Source: PALSA-129 sp050014595
Lineage (GTDB): Bacteria; Acidobacteriota; Terriglobia; Bryobacterales; Bryobacteraceae
Direction: 5' to 3'
Assembly (NCBI GenBank): GCA_050014595.1
Contig: JBEKDA010000031.1
Span: forward strand, 1-64,000
Length of the DNA: 64,000 nt
The position numbers were made by a program, and so were the translations under genes. The notes beneath the pieces were generated by a model, which saw nothing but the letters and a program-made list of their open reading frames with translations, did not search any database and was not told the DNA's origin. Below, in pieces: positions 36,797 through 44,562 of this stretch; the stretch's first letter is position 1; the number at the start of each line of letters is the position of its first letter.

Positions 36797-38002
36797 GTGC
36801 TTCGCCGGATCTTCAAGGCTTTCCAGTATCGCGACTTCCGCTTGATGTGGATTGGCGCCTGCACGTCCGCCATCGGCACCTGGATGCAGATGACGGCGCA
36901 GGGCTGGTTGATCTGGAGAATCAGCGGCAGCGCTCGCTTGCTGGCCCTCGACCCGATTCTCCAGGCCGTCCCGATCATTCTTTTCTCGCTGGTCGGTGGC
37001 GTGCTGGCCGACCGATTCGAGCGCCGCCACCTGCTGATCTTTTCGCAATGCGTGCAGATGTTCTGCGCGCTGCTGCTGACGTTCCTGGTGGGTTTCCACG
37101 TAGTGAAGGTGTGGCATATGCTGTGCTGCTCTTTCGTGGTGGGCTTCGCACAGGCCTTCGGCGGGCCGGCCTATTCGGCGCTCATCCCCACGCTCGTCCC
37201 GAAGGAGCACATGCCCAACGCGATTGCGCTGAATTCCATCCAGTTCAACGCCGCCGTGATGGTGGGACCGGCGCTGGGCGGCTGGGCCTTGCATACGTTG
37301 GGCGATACCTGGTGCTTCGGGCTCAACACGCTGTCGTTCCTGGCGCCCATCGTCTCCCTGCTGATGCTGACCATCCGTTTCCTGCCGGAACGGACCGGCC
37401 AAAGCATTTTTACCAGCCTGAAAGAGGGTCTGCGATTCGTGCGCCGGGTGGGCGCCATGGAGAGCCTGATCGTGCTGGCTTTCTGCATGGCGGCGCTGGG
37501 CGTGCCGCTGCGCACCTTCCTGCCGGTCTTCGCCGCCAAAGTTTTCGGCCAGGGCTCGGGAACTTACGCGACCTTCCTCTCCATGTCCGGAATGGGGTCG
37601 GTAATTGGCGCGCTGGCGGTGGCGTACCTGGGCAATGTCCGCAGGAAGGGCCGGCTGGCCCTGGTTATGCTGATGTGTCTGGGCCTCGGCATTACCGGCT
37701 TTGCGCTCTCGCGCTCCGTGGTGCTGAGTTGCGCCATGCTGCTGTTCGGCGGGGCCGCCATGATGGGAGTCTTCGCGATGGTCAACTCCCTGGTGCAGCT
37801 TGTGGTTACCAATGAGATGCGGGGCCGCGTGATGAGTGTCTACAATCTCTCGTTTCGCAGCGGCATGCCTATGGGAAACCTGTTGGCCGGCTGGCTCGTC
37901 CCTATCTTTACAGCTCCCGTGGTGCTGGCCGTGAATGGTGTGCTCCTGGTGGGTCTGGGGGCCTATTATTTCCTGGTGCAACGGCGGGTAGCCGAGCTCT
38001 AA
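36797..38002 (+). CDS. Major facilitator superfamily exporter (EntS-like subgroup)
   Basis: The protein has 401 residues from GTG 36797 with about 12 hydrophobic helices. The opening RIFKAFQYRDFRLMWIGACT and the loop motif GGVLADRFERRHLL are typical of the MFS_3/EntS group, as is the mid-protein GPALGGWAL. NEMRGRVMSVYNL in the second half is another group signature. Members export siderophores or drugs. No biosynthesis genes adjoin it, so the substrate is open. The 142-base gap before it has no other gene. Confidence 0.88.
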   Translation: MLRRIFKAFQYRDFRLMWIGACTSAIGTWMQMTAQGWLIWRISGSARLLALDPILQAVPIILFSLVGGVLADRFERRHLLIFSQCVQMFCALLLTFLVGFHVVKVWHMLCCSFVVGFAQAFGGPAYSALIPTLVPKEHMPNAIALNSIQFNAAVMVGPALGGWALHTLGDTWCFGLNTLSFLAPIVSLLMLTIRFLPERTGQSIFTSLKEGLRFVRRVGAMESLIVLAFCMAALGVPLRTFLPVFAAKVFGQGSGTYATFLSMSGMGSVIGALAVAYLGNVRRKGRLALVMLMCLGLGITGFALSRSVVLSCAMLLFGGAAMMGVFAMVNSLVQLVVTNEMRGRVMSVYNLSFRSGMPMGNLLAGWLVPIFTAPVVLAVNGVLLVGLGAYYFLVQRRVAEL

Positions 38003-38041
38003 TTAAGGAACCAGGTTCTAATTGAATAGGTGATATCGATC

Positions 38042-38710
38042 ATGTGGGTATTGTTACTGGCCGGTTTTATGGCCGCCGCTCCATCCGCTCTGGAAACCGC
38101 ACGGGACGCGGAGGACCGCCCGGCGCTCGAAAAAATTGTCGCCGATTACGCGGCCGCGGCCGCCAAGGCGCCCAACGACGCCGAGGCGCAGTACCGCGGG
38201 GCGCTGGCCTGTTCGTACCTGGCGGAAATTGCCATCGAGCAGCGCGACCGCAAACTGGGACAGCAGACGGCCGAGCGTGGCATGCAATTCGGCGAGCGCG
38301 CCGTCACCCTCAAGCCCGATTCGGCCGAATACTACCGGGTCCTGGGCACGCTCTACGGCCAGGCCATCATCGACCTTCCCAGCGGGCTCAACTACGGGCC
38401 GAAGGCCAAAGAGGCCATCAGCAAGGCGGTCGAGAAGGCGCCCAGGTCCTCGGCGGTTTATGTGGCGCGCGGCGTCGGCAACTACTACCTGCCGGCCATG
38501 CTGGGCGGCGGCCCCAAGCTGGCGTCCGACGATTTCCGCAAAGCCATCGAGCTCGATGCCAAGAACGCCGAAGCCTATCTGTGGCTGGGCCTGAGCCTCC
38601 GCAAGGAAAACAAGGAAGCCGAAGCCCGGCAGGCTTTTACCAAATCGCTGGAACTCAACCCCAATCGTTTTTGGACGCGGCAGCAGTTGGCCAAGACGCC
38701 GGGGAAGTAG
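38042..38710 (+). CDS. Secreted TPR-repeat protein
   Basis: The protein has 222 residues from ATG 38042, which gives a short signal peptide (MWVLLLAGFMAAAPSA); GTG 38030 in frame is less likely. At least three TPR-like helical pairs follow (DAEAQYRGALACSYLAEIAI, AVTLKPDSAEYYRVLGTLYG, AIELDAKNAEAYLWLGLSLR). Its last part is the canonical TPR pattern. It probably scaffolds protein contacts in the periplasm. A 9-bp hairpin follows its stop. Confidence 0.83.
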   Translation: MWVLLLAGFMAAAPSALETARDAEDRPALEKIVADYAAAAAKAPNDAEAQYRGALACSYLAEIAIEQRDRKLGQQTAERGMQFGERAVTLKPDSAEYYRVLGTLYGQAIIDLPSGLNYGPKAKEAISKAVEKAPRSSAVYVARGVGNYYLPAMLGGGPKLASDDFRKAIELDAKNAEAYLWLGLSLRKENKEAEARQAFTKSLELNPNRFWTRQQLAKTPGK

Positions 38711-38731
38711 GACAGGCCTCCTGGCCTGTCC
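38710..38731 (+). terminator. 9-bp-stem hairpin after the TPR gene
   Basis: GGACAGGCC-TCCT-GGCCTGTCC is a perfect stem beginning at the last base of the TPR stop codon. No T tract follows. It also marks the boundary between core-like sequence and the toxin-antitoxin-rich region. Confidence 0.5.
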
Positions 38732-38777
38732 GCGTCATCGAGCCCAGTGAGTATTCCGTATATGGCATACTGTAGAT

Positions 38778-39137
38778 GTGGCGTGGGAAGTCGAGTTCAC
38801 CGATGAATTCCGGGATTGGTGGAACGCCCTCTCCGAAGAGCAGCAGGATGATGTGGCGTACTCCGTTCGGCATCTCATGGAATTCGGCCCTGCCCTCGGT
38901 TTCTCGCACAGCTCAAAACTCGGCAGTTCCCGTTATCCGCAGATGCGCGAACTGCGGACCCAGAGCGCTGGGAGGCCGTTGCGGACACTCTACGCATTCA
39001 ACCCGCTCCGCTCGGCAATCCTCTTGATCGGGGGCGAGAAGACCGGCGACGACCGCTGGTATGAGAAGTTTGTGCCGATCGCGGACCGGCTTTTTGAAGA
39101 ACACCCGCTTGATCTCAAGAAGGAGGGAAGGATCTAA
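38778..39137 (+). CDS. RelE/HigB-superfamily (Gp49-like) toxin
   Basis: The protein has 119 residues from GTG 38778; the overlapping ATG at 38776 is in a different frame. The fold pattern fits phage-derived Gp49-like/RelE toxins: VEFTDEFRDWWNALSEEQQD, a long helix, then KLGSSRYPQMRELRTQSAG with the basic strand, PLRTLYAFNPLRSAILLIGG, and the closing RWYEKFVPIAD. Such proteins cleave mRNA on the ribosome. The adjacent HTH gene starts on the toxin's stop codon (TAATG), a usual toxin-first HigBA-like order. Confidence 0.85.
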   Translation: MAWEVEFTDEFRDWWNALSEEQQDDVAYSVRHLMEFGPALGFSHSSKLGSSRYPQMRELRTQSAGRPLRTLYAFNPLRSAILLIGGEKTGDDRWYEKFVPIADRLFEEHPLDLKKEGRI

Positions 39138-39454
39138 TGCCCACTCGTAATTTTCGTGAATTGCTGGAGGCGATGCCCGCCGATCGGCAGCGGAGGATTG
39201 AGAAACGGTTTGAGAAAAGTCTGGCCGCTATGCCGCTCGATCAATTGCGAAAGGCGCAGGAGATGACGCAGTTGCAACTCGCTGAAATCCTCGGCGTCAA
39301 TCAGGGAGAGGTCTCGAAGATTGAGCACCGGTCCGACATCTGCGTCAGCACCCTGGCCGAATACATCGAAGCTATGGGCGGCCGGCTCGAGATCCGTGCG
39401 GTGTTCAAAGATCGAGAAGTGCGGATCACGCAGTTCGAGGAGTTGGCAAGCTAG
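39137..39454 (+). CDS. XRE-family HTH antitoxin
   Basis: The protein has 105 residues. The HTH lies at about 40-80 (LRKAQEMTQLQLAEILGVNQGEVSKIE) and is preceded by a charged helix. It continues with ISTLAEYIEAMGG-like residues (CVSTLAEYIEAMGGRLEIRA), common in antitoxins paired with Gp49-like toxins. It neutralises the toxin encoded upstream and probably represses the operon. Right after its stop, in the same frame, lies a HicB-like fragment. Confidence 0.87.
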   Translation: MPTRNFRELLEAMPADRQRRIEKRFEKSLAAMPLDQLRKAQEMTQLQLAEILGVNQGEVSKIEHRSDICVSTLAEYIEAMGGRLEIRAVFKDREVRITQFEELAS

Positions 39455-39652
39455 ACGGCGTCCCAGAAACAGGACGTCGATGGCCGTTGGATTGCCCAAG
39501 TGCCGGAATTGAATGTGCTCCTGTACGGTGACTCGAAGCAGGACGCCATTCAACGCGCTCAGTCGGCCGCGCGGGAGATTGTTCTCGACCTAATCGCACA
39601 CGGCGAGTTGCCTCCTGATTCGGCGAACGCCGTATTCCCAAGCCCGTCCTAG
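39455..39652 (+). pseudogene. HicB-like antitoxin fragment without start codon
   Basis: Reading on in frame beyond the HTH antitoxin stop gives DGRWIAQVPELNVLLYGDS, then KQDAIQRAQSAAREIVLDLI and AHGELPPDS, the core of HicB/UPF0150 antitoxins. The usual N-terminal strand and start codon are missing; the only nearby alternative is an internal GTG. There is no HicA toxin gene. It is probably a decayed antitoxin. Its stop overlaps the stop of the opposite-strand DUF5615 gene at CTAG. Confidence 0.75.
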
Positions 39653-39975
39653 CGAATACCGATCCAAACAACTTCACCCGGTCTCAAGATTTCGAGTGCT
39701 TTCAGCACATCGGGCAGCAGAACCAGCAGGTCATCGAGATTCGTGGTGCGGGCTCGGACAACCAGCAACGAGATCGAACGACCACGTAAAGTCTGCTGAT
39801 TCGGCATGTTCTGATCCACCGTGATCAGTACTTCAAAGCCCGCTTGATCCGCGGCGGCCAGGAGTGCACCATTAGTCAAGCCAGTGAGCCCCGCGTACCG
39901 GCAGGTTTCGCACTCGTGACCTGTGAAGTGATGGCGGAGTCCCTCGTCTATGCACTCGTCCAGGAGAAGGCGCAT
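39649..39975 (-). CDS. DUF5615 PIN-like toxin
   Basis: The protein has 108 residues. It opens with MRLLLDECIDEGLRHHFTGH and continues YAGLTGLTNGALLAAADQAGF, VLITVDQNMPNQQ, the familiar DUF5615/Mut7-C-like PIN pattern with acidic residues D6, E7 and D54-type positions. Proteins of this family are predicted ribonuclease toxins. The DUF433 gene directly upstream ends where this gene begins, forming the usual antitoxin-toxin pair. Confidence 0.85.
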   Translation of the reverse strand: MRLLLDECIDEGLRHHFTGHECETCRYAGLTGLTNGALLAAADQAGFEVLITVDQNMPNQQTLRGRSISLLVVRARTTNLDDLLVLLPDVLKALEILRPGEVVWIGIR

Positions 39976-40182
39976 TCAATGGCTGGCGAGCAAGGATTCT
40001 CTGGCTTCTTCCAAAGCTTGCTGGGCCTGCTCCCGGCTGACGGTGGGGAACCCCTCTAGAAAGCGCTCCAAGCTGTGTCCGGCTTCGAGGTATTCGAAGA
40101 GTGTGCGCACCAAGACTCGTGTGCCTCTAAACGTCGGCGCACCGGACATAATGGCGGAATTGCGAACAACGACGGACTCCAT
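39976..40182 (-). CDS. DUF433 antitoxin
   Basis: The protein has 68 residues from ATG 40182. It contains the DUF433 core MSGAPTFRGTRVLVRTLFEY, then LEAGHSLERFLEGFPTVSRE, a winged HTH-like DNA-binding module. The open frame extends upstream to 40431 but that part has no family signal. It pairs with the DUF5615 toxin, whose start codon abuts its stop. Its ATG shares a CATG with an opposite-strand ORF starting at 40181. Confidence 0.87.
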   Translation of the reverse strand: MESVVVRNSAIMSGAPTFRGTRVLVRTLFEYLEAGHSLERFLEGFPTVSREQAQQALEEARESLLASH

Positions 40183-40471
40183 GTCTTCATTGTGCCTCAA
40201 TTGTCCCAGCACAGTGGGGTCGCGGCGCCCGGTGGCGACGAGGGCTCCGCAATGCCGGCCCGCCGGCAGATTTCCTTCCGAGTCCAGCGTGATCCGACCG
40301 GACCCGTTTTCCGCCCAGACTGTCCCACCATTTTGCGGAAACTGCGGCAAGCCCTTCCCGTGGTCCAAGTCGCTGCACGCGACCGCCCAAGCCGCCAAAG
40401 AGGGGGAGTTAGGTGACGCCATTACGCTCATTGAGGCACTGTGTGTTCGATTTCATAATGGTGTTCTTTGA
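40181..40471 (+). CDS. Possible zinc-ribbon protein (DUF2321-like end)
   Basis: The protein has 96 residues. Two CxxC pairs are visible (CLNC near residue 5, CGNC near residue 52). The segment TVPPFCGNCGKPFPWS followed by an alanine-rich helix resembles the C-terminal zinc ribbon of DUF2321 proteins. The middle part is not recognisable, so the gene may be degraded. It diverges from the DUF433 gene with overlapping start codons. Moderate to low confidence that it is expressed. Confidence 0.4.
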   Translation: MSSLCLNCPSTVGSRRPVATRAPQCRPAGRFPSESSVIRPDPFSAQTVPPFCGNCGKPFPWSKSLHATAQAAKEGELGDAITLIEALCVRFHNGVL

Positions 40472-40524
40472 TGATGTGAGACCGGAGGAGTACACACCAA
40501 GCTATCCCACTACCCGTATTCAGC

Positions 40525-41856
40525 ATGCTGAACTGCGGCTCGACAACCAAACTGGCGGCGATGCCTTCCAACTCAGCAGACTACGTTTTCGTTGACCCAC
40601 CGTTTGGAAACAACCTACATTACTCAGAGCTTAACTTCCTGTGGGAGTCTTGGCTCAAGTTAATGACTAACAGAACGCTCGAAGCGGTGATGGATGTCGA
40701 GCTTGACCGCTCTCTGCTTGACTATCAAAAGCTGATGACATCGTCCTTTCGTGAGATTTACCGAGTCCTCAAGCCAGGGCGTTGGATGACAGTGGAGTTC
40801 CACAACTCACGAAATAGCGTTTGGAACGCAATCCAACTGGCAATGGGGGAGGCTGGGTTCATAATCGCGGACGTCCGCACTTTGGATAAGCAACAACAGA
40901 CGTACAAACAGTCCATTCAGAACCTCGTTAAGCAGGACTTGGTAATTTCGGCTTACAAGCCGAATACCGATCTGGAAATACGGTTTCAACTCGAAGCGGG
41001 TACAGAAGATGGCGCGTGGGACTTTGTCCGAAATCACTTGCGTCAGCTCCCAATCTTCGTTTCCCAGAAGGGCAAAGGAGAGGCCATCGCCGAACGTCAA
41101 GCCTTTCTACTCTTCGATCGCATGGTTGCTTTTCATGTGCAGCGGGGAATAATGGTACCGCTTTCCGCGGGCGGCTTTTACGAAGGCCTCGCGCAACTCT
41201 TCGAGTATCGAGACGGAATGTATTTCTTGGCCGATCAGGTCGACGAATACGACAAGAAGAAGCAGACCGTCTCAGAATTAAGGCAGTTGGAGTTGATCGT
41301 CCGGGATGAATTCAGCGCTGTCCAGTGGCTTCGCCAACAACTTGCCGAGAAGCCACAGCGTTTCTCAGAACTGCAACCGCAGTTTATGCGAGAAACGGCG
41401 GGCTGGTCGAAAGAGGAGCAGCGACTGGAGCTTTCGGAGATCCTTCGGTTGAACTTTCTCTGTTACGGCGGTGAAGGCGAGGTCCCAGTACAGATTCGCA
41501 ACTACCTCTCAAAGAACTTCCACGACCTGCGTGGGCTGGCCAAGGACGCCCCTGCCCTTCAGGCAAAGGCGAGCGACCGATGGTACGTTCCTGACCCGAA
41601 CAAAGCCGTCGACTTAGAGAAGATCCGCGAACGCGAGTTGCTCAAGACCTTCGAAGAGTACAGGGCGTCCGGTGTGAAAAAGATCAAAGTTCCACGACTC
41701 GAAGCGTTACGGGCAGGCTTCAAGCGCGCTTGGGATCAGCGAGACTACACAACCATCGTCGAGGTAGCAGCGAAGATTCCGGAGAGCATTCTCCAGGAAG
41801 ACACCAAGCTGCTCATGTTCTATGACCTCGCGGCCACTCGCCTCGGGGTCGGGTAG
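40525..41856 (+). CDS. 5'-truncated adenine-specific DNA methylase
   Basis: The protein has 443 residues. It begins just ahead of the catalytic motif IV region: CGSTTKL, then SADYVFVDPPFGNNLHYSEL and NFLWESWLKL. The typical C-terminal end of large DUF1156-type methylases is intact (KKIKVPRLEALRAGFKRAWD, RDYTTIVEVAAKIPESILQE). The usual long N-terminal part is absent and the frame upstream meets a stop within about 50 bases, so this is a 3' portion of the gene. Lacking the rest of its core, it is probably inactive. It is 18 bases ahead of a helicase remnant, as in defence islands. Confidence 0.8.
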   Translation: MLNCGSTTKLAAMPSNSADYVFVDPPFGNNLHYSELNFLWESWLKLMTNRTLEAVMDVELDRSLLDYQKLMTSSFREIYRVLKPGRWMTVEFHNSRNSVWNAIQLAMGEAGFIIADVRTLDKQQQTYKQSIQNLVKQDLVISAYKPNTDLEIRFQLEAGTEDGAWDFVRNHLRQLPIFVSQKGKGEAIAERQAFLLFDRMVAFHVQRGIMVPLSAGGFYEGLAQLFEYRDGMYFLADQVDEYDKKKQTVSELRQLELIVRDEFSAVQWLRQQLAEKPQRFSELQPQFMRETAGWSKEEQRLELSEILRLNFLCYGGEGEVPVQIRNYLSKNFHDLRGLAKDAPALQAKASDRWYVPDPNKAVDLEKIRERELLKTFEEYRASGVKKIKVPRLEALRAGFKRAWDQRDYTTIVEVAAKIPESILQEDTKLLMFYDLAATRLGVG

Positions 41857-41874
41857 GCTACCACGGCACCTCTT

Positions 41875-42716
41875 ATGTTCCGAACTGGAGACTGGGCGTA
41901 CAGCCCAAGGCATCACCAACTCTGCCGTATTGTCGACTCGCAGACGATCTGGGGGGAAACAGTCTACCGTGTCTGGTTCGCCGACGCGGATGCCGTGGTG
42001 AGGCTATCGGAATCCGAACTGCACCCGGCGTCTGAGGCGGTTCCTGCCAGTCCCGCCTACTTGACGTATGTCGCGGCGGCGGCCCGTGTGGCGGACGCAA
42101 TGACGCACGACGCGCTGCTCGCCCCTATTGGATCGGCCGTTATCCCTTTCCCGATGCCGTTAGTGTCACCAGGGAGCGGGTCGCGGAGTACGTAATCCGG
42201 ACGGAAAAGCGCCGGGCCATTGACGCCGATGGCGCGCCGCTGTTCAAGCCGCGGCATACCCGTCTGGTTCCAGTGAAGTGGGAAACCCGGCATCGAGAGC
42301 AGCAACTGCTCTACGCCGCTGTTACGGAATACGTTCGCGTGGGTTACAACCGCGCCATGCGGGAGAAGCGGAACTATATCGGATTCTTGCTGCTCTTGCT
42401 CCAGCGATTGGTCACGTCTTCAACGCGAGCGATCCGATCCACTCTCGAACGCCGACTCGAGGCACTTCAGCAGCCGGATGAACAGTTGAGCCTCTTCCCG
42501 CAGATGCTCGATGAAGAATGGGCGGAACTCGATGGACAGGAACAAATCGAGAGACTGCTCAAGACTCGTCTCAAGGCAATGAAAAACGAGCGCGCCGAGG
42601 TTGAGCTGCTTCTCGAAACCGCGCGCCGGTCCGAACAGGCGGGACCGGATGCCAAAGCGGAGGCCCTGATCGACTGGATCTACCAACTCCGGCAGCAGGA
42701 AAGTGAACCCGTGCCG
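41875..42716 (+). pseudogene. SNF2-type helicase with large internal deletion and frameshift
   Basis: The N-terminal piece (41875 to about 42150) shows FRTGDWAYSPRHHQLCR and the lead-in to the ATPase core, ARVADAMTHDALLAPIGSAVIPF. There it jumps, in another frame, to a mid-protein segment: RERVAEYVIRTEKRRAID, DGAPLFKPRHTRLV, AVTEYVRVGYNRAMREKRNY, LLLLQRLVTSSTRAI, and DAKAEALIDWIYQLRQQESE. Walker A and B and most of the first helicase lobe are gone. The family is the HepA/DrmD-like helicases that accompany such methylases in antiphage islands. Confidence 0.78.
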
Positions 42717-43283
42717 ATCGATCCTGAAACCGACTGTGCCCTCATCGATACAGGTTCCCCTGAAGAGTTCAGTTTCTTCTTAGAGCACCTCGTGAGCCGC
42801 GGCTTCCTGGAGAAGCACGGGAACGGATATCGCGTGACCGTGGCGGGCTGGCAGAGGGTCGAAACGGCTGGGGCCGCCTCATCCGGTCAACCAGGCCGGT
42901 GCTTTGTCGCCATGGCCTTCGACCCGGCCCTCAACGATGTCTACGAATTGGGAATCCAACTCGCAATTAAGGACTGCGGTTTCGAGCCGATTCGAGTTGA
43001 CAAGGTCGAGCACAACGAGAAGATCTGCGATCGAATACTCGCCGAGATCCGCAGAGCCCGGTTCCTCGTCGCCGATTTCACACTGCATCGTAAAGGTGTC
43101 TACTTCGAAGCTGGCTTCGCGACAGCAATAGGCATGCCTGTCATCTTCTGCTGCCGATCCGATGAGCTTGCGCAAACGCACTTCGATACCAGGCAGTACA
43201 ACCACATCGTTTGGGAAACTGCTGACGACCTGAGAGCAAAGCTCTCCGACCGAGTTCGAGCGACTATCATAGAAAAGGACTAA
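42273..43283 (+). CDS. Chimeric ORF: helicase remnant joined to nucleoside-deoxyribosyltransferase-like domain
   Basis: The protein has 336 residues. Residues 1-147 are helicase sequence (see the overlapping pseudogene). From about residue 148 the ORF becomes a different protein: CALIDTGSPEEFSFFLEHL, RGFLEKHGNGYRVTVAGWQR, a winged-helix-like part. A nucleoside 2-deoxyribosyltransferase/TIR-like domain follows: CFVAMAFDPALNDVYELGI, VDKVEHNEKICDRILAEIR, ARFLVADFTLHRKGVYFEAG, HFDTRQYNHIVWE. The latter part is a known stand-alone protein in defence regions. The in-frame fusion looks like a deletion product. Confidence 0.72.
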   Translation: MKWETRHREQQLLYAAVTEYVRVGYNRAMREKRNYIGFLLLLLQRLVTSSTRAIRSTLERRLEALQQPDEQLSLFPQMLDEEWAELDGQEQIERLLKTRLKAMKNERAEVELLLETARRSEQAGPDAKAEALIDWIYQLRQQESEPVPIDPETDCALIDTGSPEEFSFFLEHLVSRGFLEKHGNGYRVTVAGWQRVETAGAASSGQPGRCFVAMAFDPALNDVYELGIQLAIKDCGFEPIRVDKVEHNEKICDRILAEIRRARFLVADFTLHRKGVYFEAGFATAIGMPVIFCCRSDELAQTHFDTRQYNHIVWETADDLRAKLSDRVRATIIEKD

Positions 43284-44521
43284 CGAGGGAGGGTTCGGAC
43301 GCCGTCATTCAAGCGACGTGAAACCACTCCACGAAAAAGTGTCGGGGCGTCCGGATAGCTGGCAACGATCTGCGCCAATTCCTGCTTCGCCTCCGCCGCC
43401 GCGCCGAGGTGGCTGGCGGCCGCGAGGAAACGATCGCACGCGCCGAGCAAATCCAAGGCAGTGATTTCGTAGCCGTCGCCAGCCAATATCCGTTCGACGG
43501 CCAAGCGCCCGACCCGAAACGCAAACAGCGGCTGGGACTTCAAGAAATCGCGCGACGCGCGGCTGAGCGTTCTCGGTTCTGTGCGGCCCGTTTCCGCGAA
43601 CTCGAGGGCCAGGTCGAGATGACCGTCGCTTTTGGCGGCGGCGAACCATCTGCCGGGATCGCCGCTCCGTTCGGCCAAGTCGGCGAGAACTCCCCTTCGG
43701 TCAATCTCAGGGTACTTCCTGGTAATTCTCTGGAAGGTTGCCAAGCCGACATTTGCCTGGTTCGCGGTGAGGGAGAACCGGCGGTACGCTTCTTCACGGC
43801 GACCGGCCGCCAGCAGAATTGCTTCACACTCGGCGTCTACTGCGGAGTCTGGGATGTTAAGGCCACGGGATGCCTCGGAATAGGCGAGTGCTTCGTCGAA
43901 TGACCCTTGAGCCAGCAGCGCGCGAATTCCGTACCGGCGCCAGGGCCAGACTGGATGTTGCTTCAGGGCCAGCAGATCCAGAAGTTCCCTATAGCGCCCG
44001 GCGGTAAGTAAACTGGAAAGGCACAGGTCCGTACCCCTCACATAGGCGCCAGGGCGCCAATCGCGCCATGCTTCTCGCAAAGCCGGCAGAATCTTGTCCG
44101 CCCAGCGGGATGAGACATCGCCGCTGTCACAGAGATCGCCCCAACTCTCCTCCACCAGCGCCAGGTAGCCAACTCCGTCAACTTGGATCGCGCGCCAAAG
44201 CCGCTCAAGCCAGCGCCTGCGCTTCCTGTGGTCCACAGGCGTCCTAACGATCAGGGGGATGAGTTCTCCGATCGCATGGGCGACGGCGCCGCCGAGCCCG
44301 CCGGACGACGTGTCGATGAGTTCGAATGCGGGCCAGAGCCGTTCCATCAAGCACACCGCTCCGTCCGCGGCATCGATCGGAGCGCGACGACTATTGGAAC
44401 TGATCTCCGCAACCGCCTCCTTGAGGCGTTGGATGGCGAGTCGCGATCCACGCCAGCCGAATGCGCGTGCACGGATATACGACTTGAATGCCCACTTTGT
44501 ACAACTGCGTTTGCCTCCCAT
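43280..44521 (-). CDS. Conserved helical-repeat protein, unknown
   Basis: The protein has 413 residues. It starts with a basic region (KWAFKSYIRARAFGWRGSRLA) and continues as an alpha-solenoid with TPR-like units (ALLAQGSFDEALAYSEASRG, AILLAAGRREEAYRRFSLTA, LALEFAETGRTEPRTLSRAS). I recall this as a conserved family of about 400 residues in diverse bacteria, sometimes near SWIM zinc-finger genes. No function is assigned. It converges on the chimeric ORF, overlapping it by four bases. Confidence 0.72.
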   Translation of the reverse strand: MGGKRSCTKWAFKSYIRARAFGWRGSRLAIQRLKEAVAEISSNSRRAPIDAADGAVCLMERLWPAFELIDTSSGGLGGAVAHAIGELIPLIVRTPVDHRKRRRWLERLWRAIQVDGVGYLALVEESWGDLCDSGDVSSRWADKILPALREAWRDWRPGAYVRGTDLCLSSLLTAGRYRELLDLLALKQHPVWPWRRYGIRALLAQGSFDEALAYSEASRGLNIPDSAVDAECEAILLAAGRREEAYRRFSLTANQANVGLATFQRITRKYPEIDRRGVLADLAERSGDPGRWFAAAKSDGHLDLALEFAETGRTEPRTLSRASRDFLKSQPLFAFRVGRLAVERILAGDGYEITALDLLGACDRFLAAASHLGAAAEAKQELAQIVASYPDAPTLFRGVVSRRLNDGVRTLPR

Positions 44522-44562
44522 TGAGCTTCGTTCCCGAGAGAACCAGATCGATTCCGATCCGA

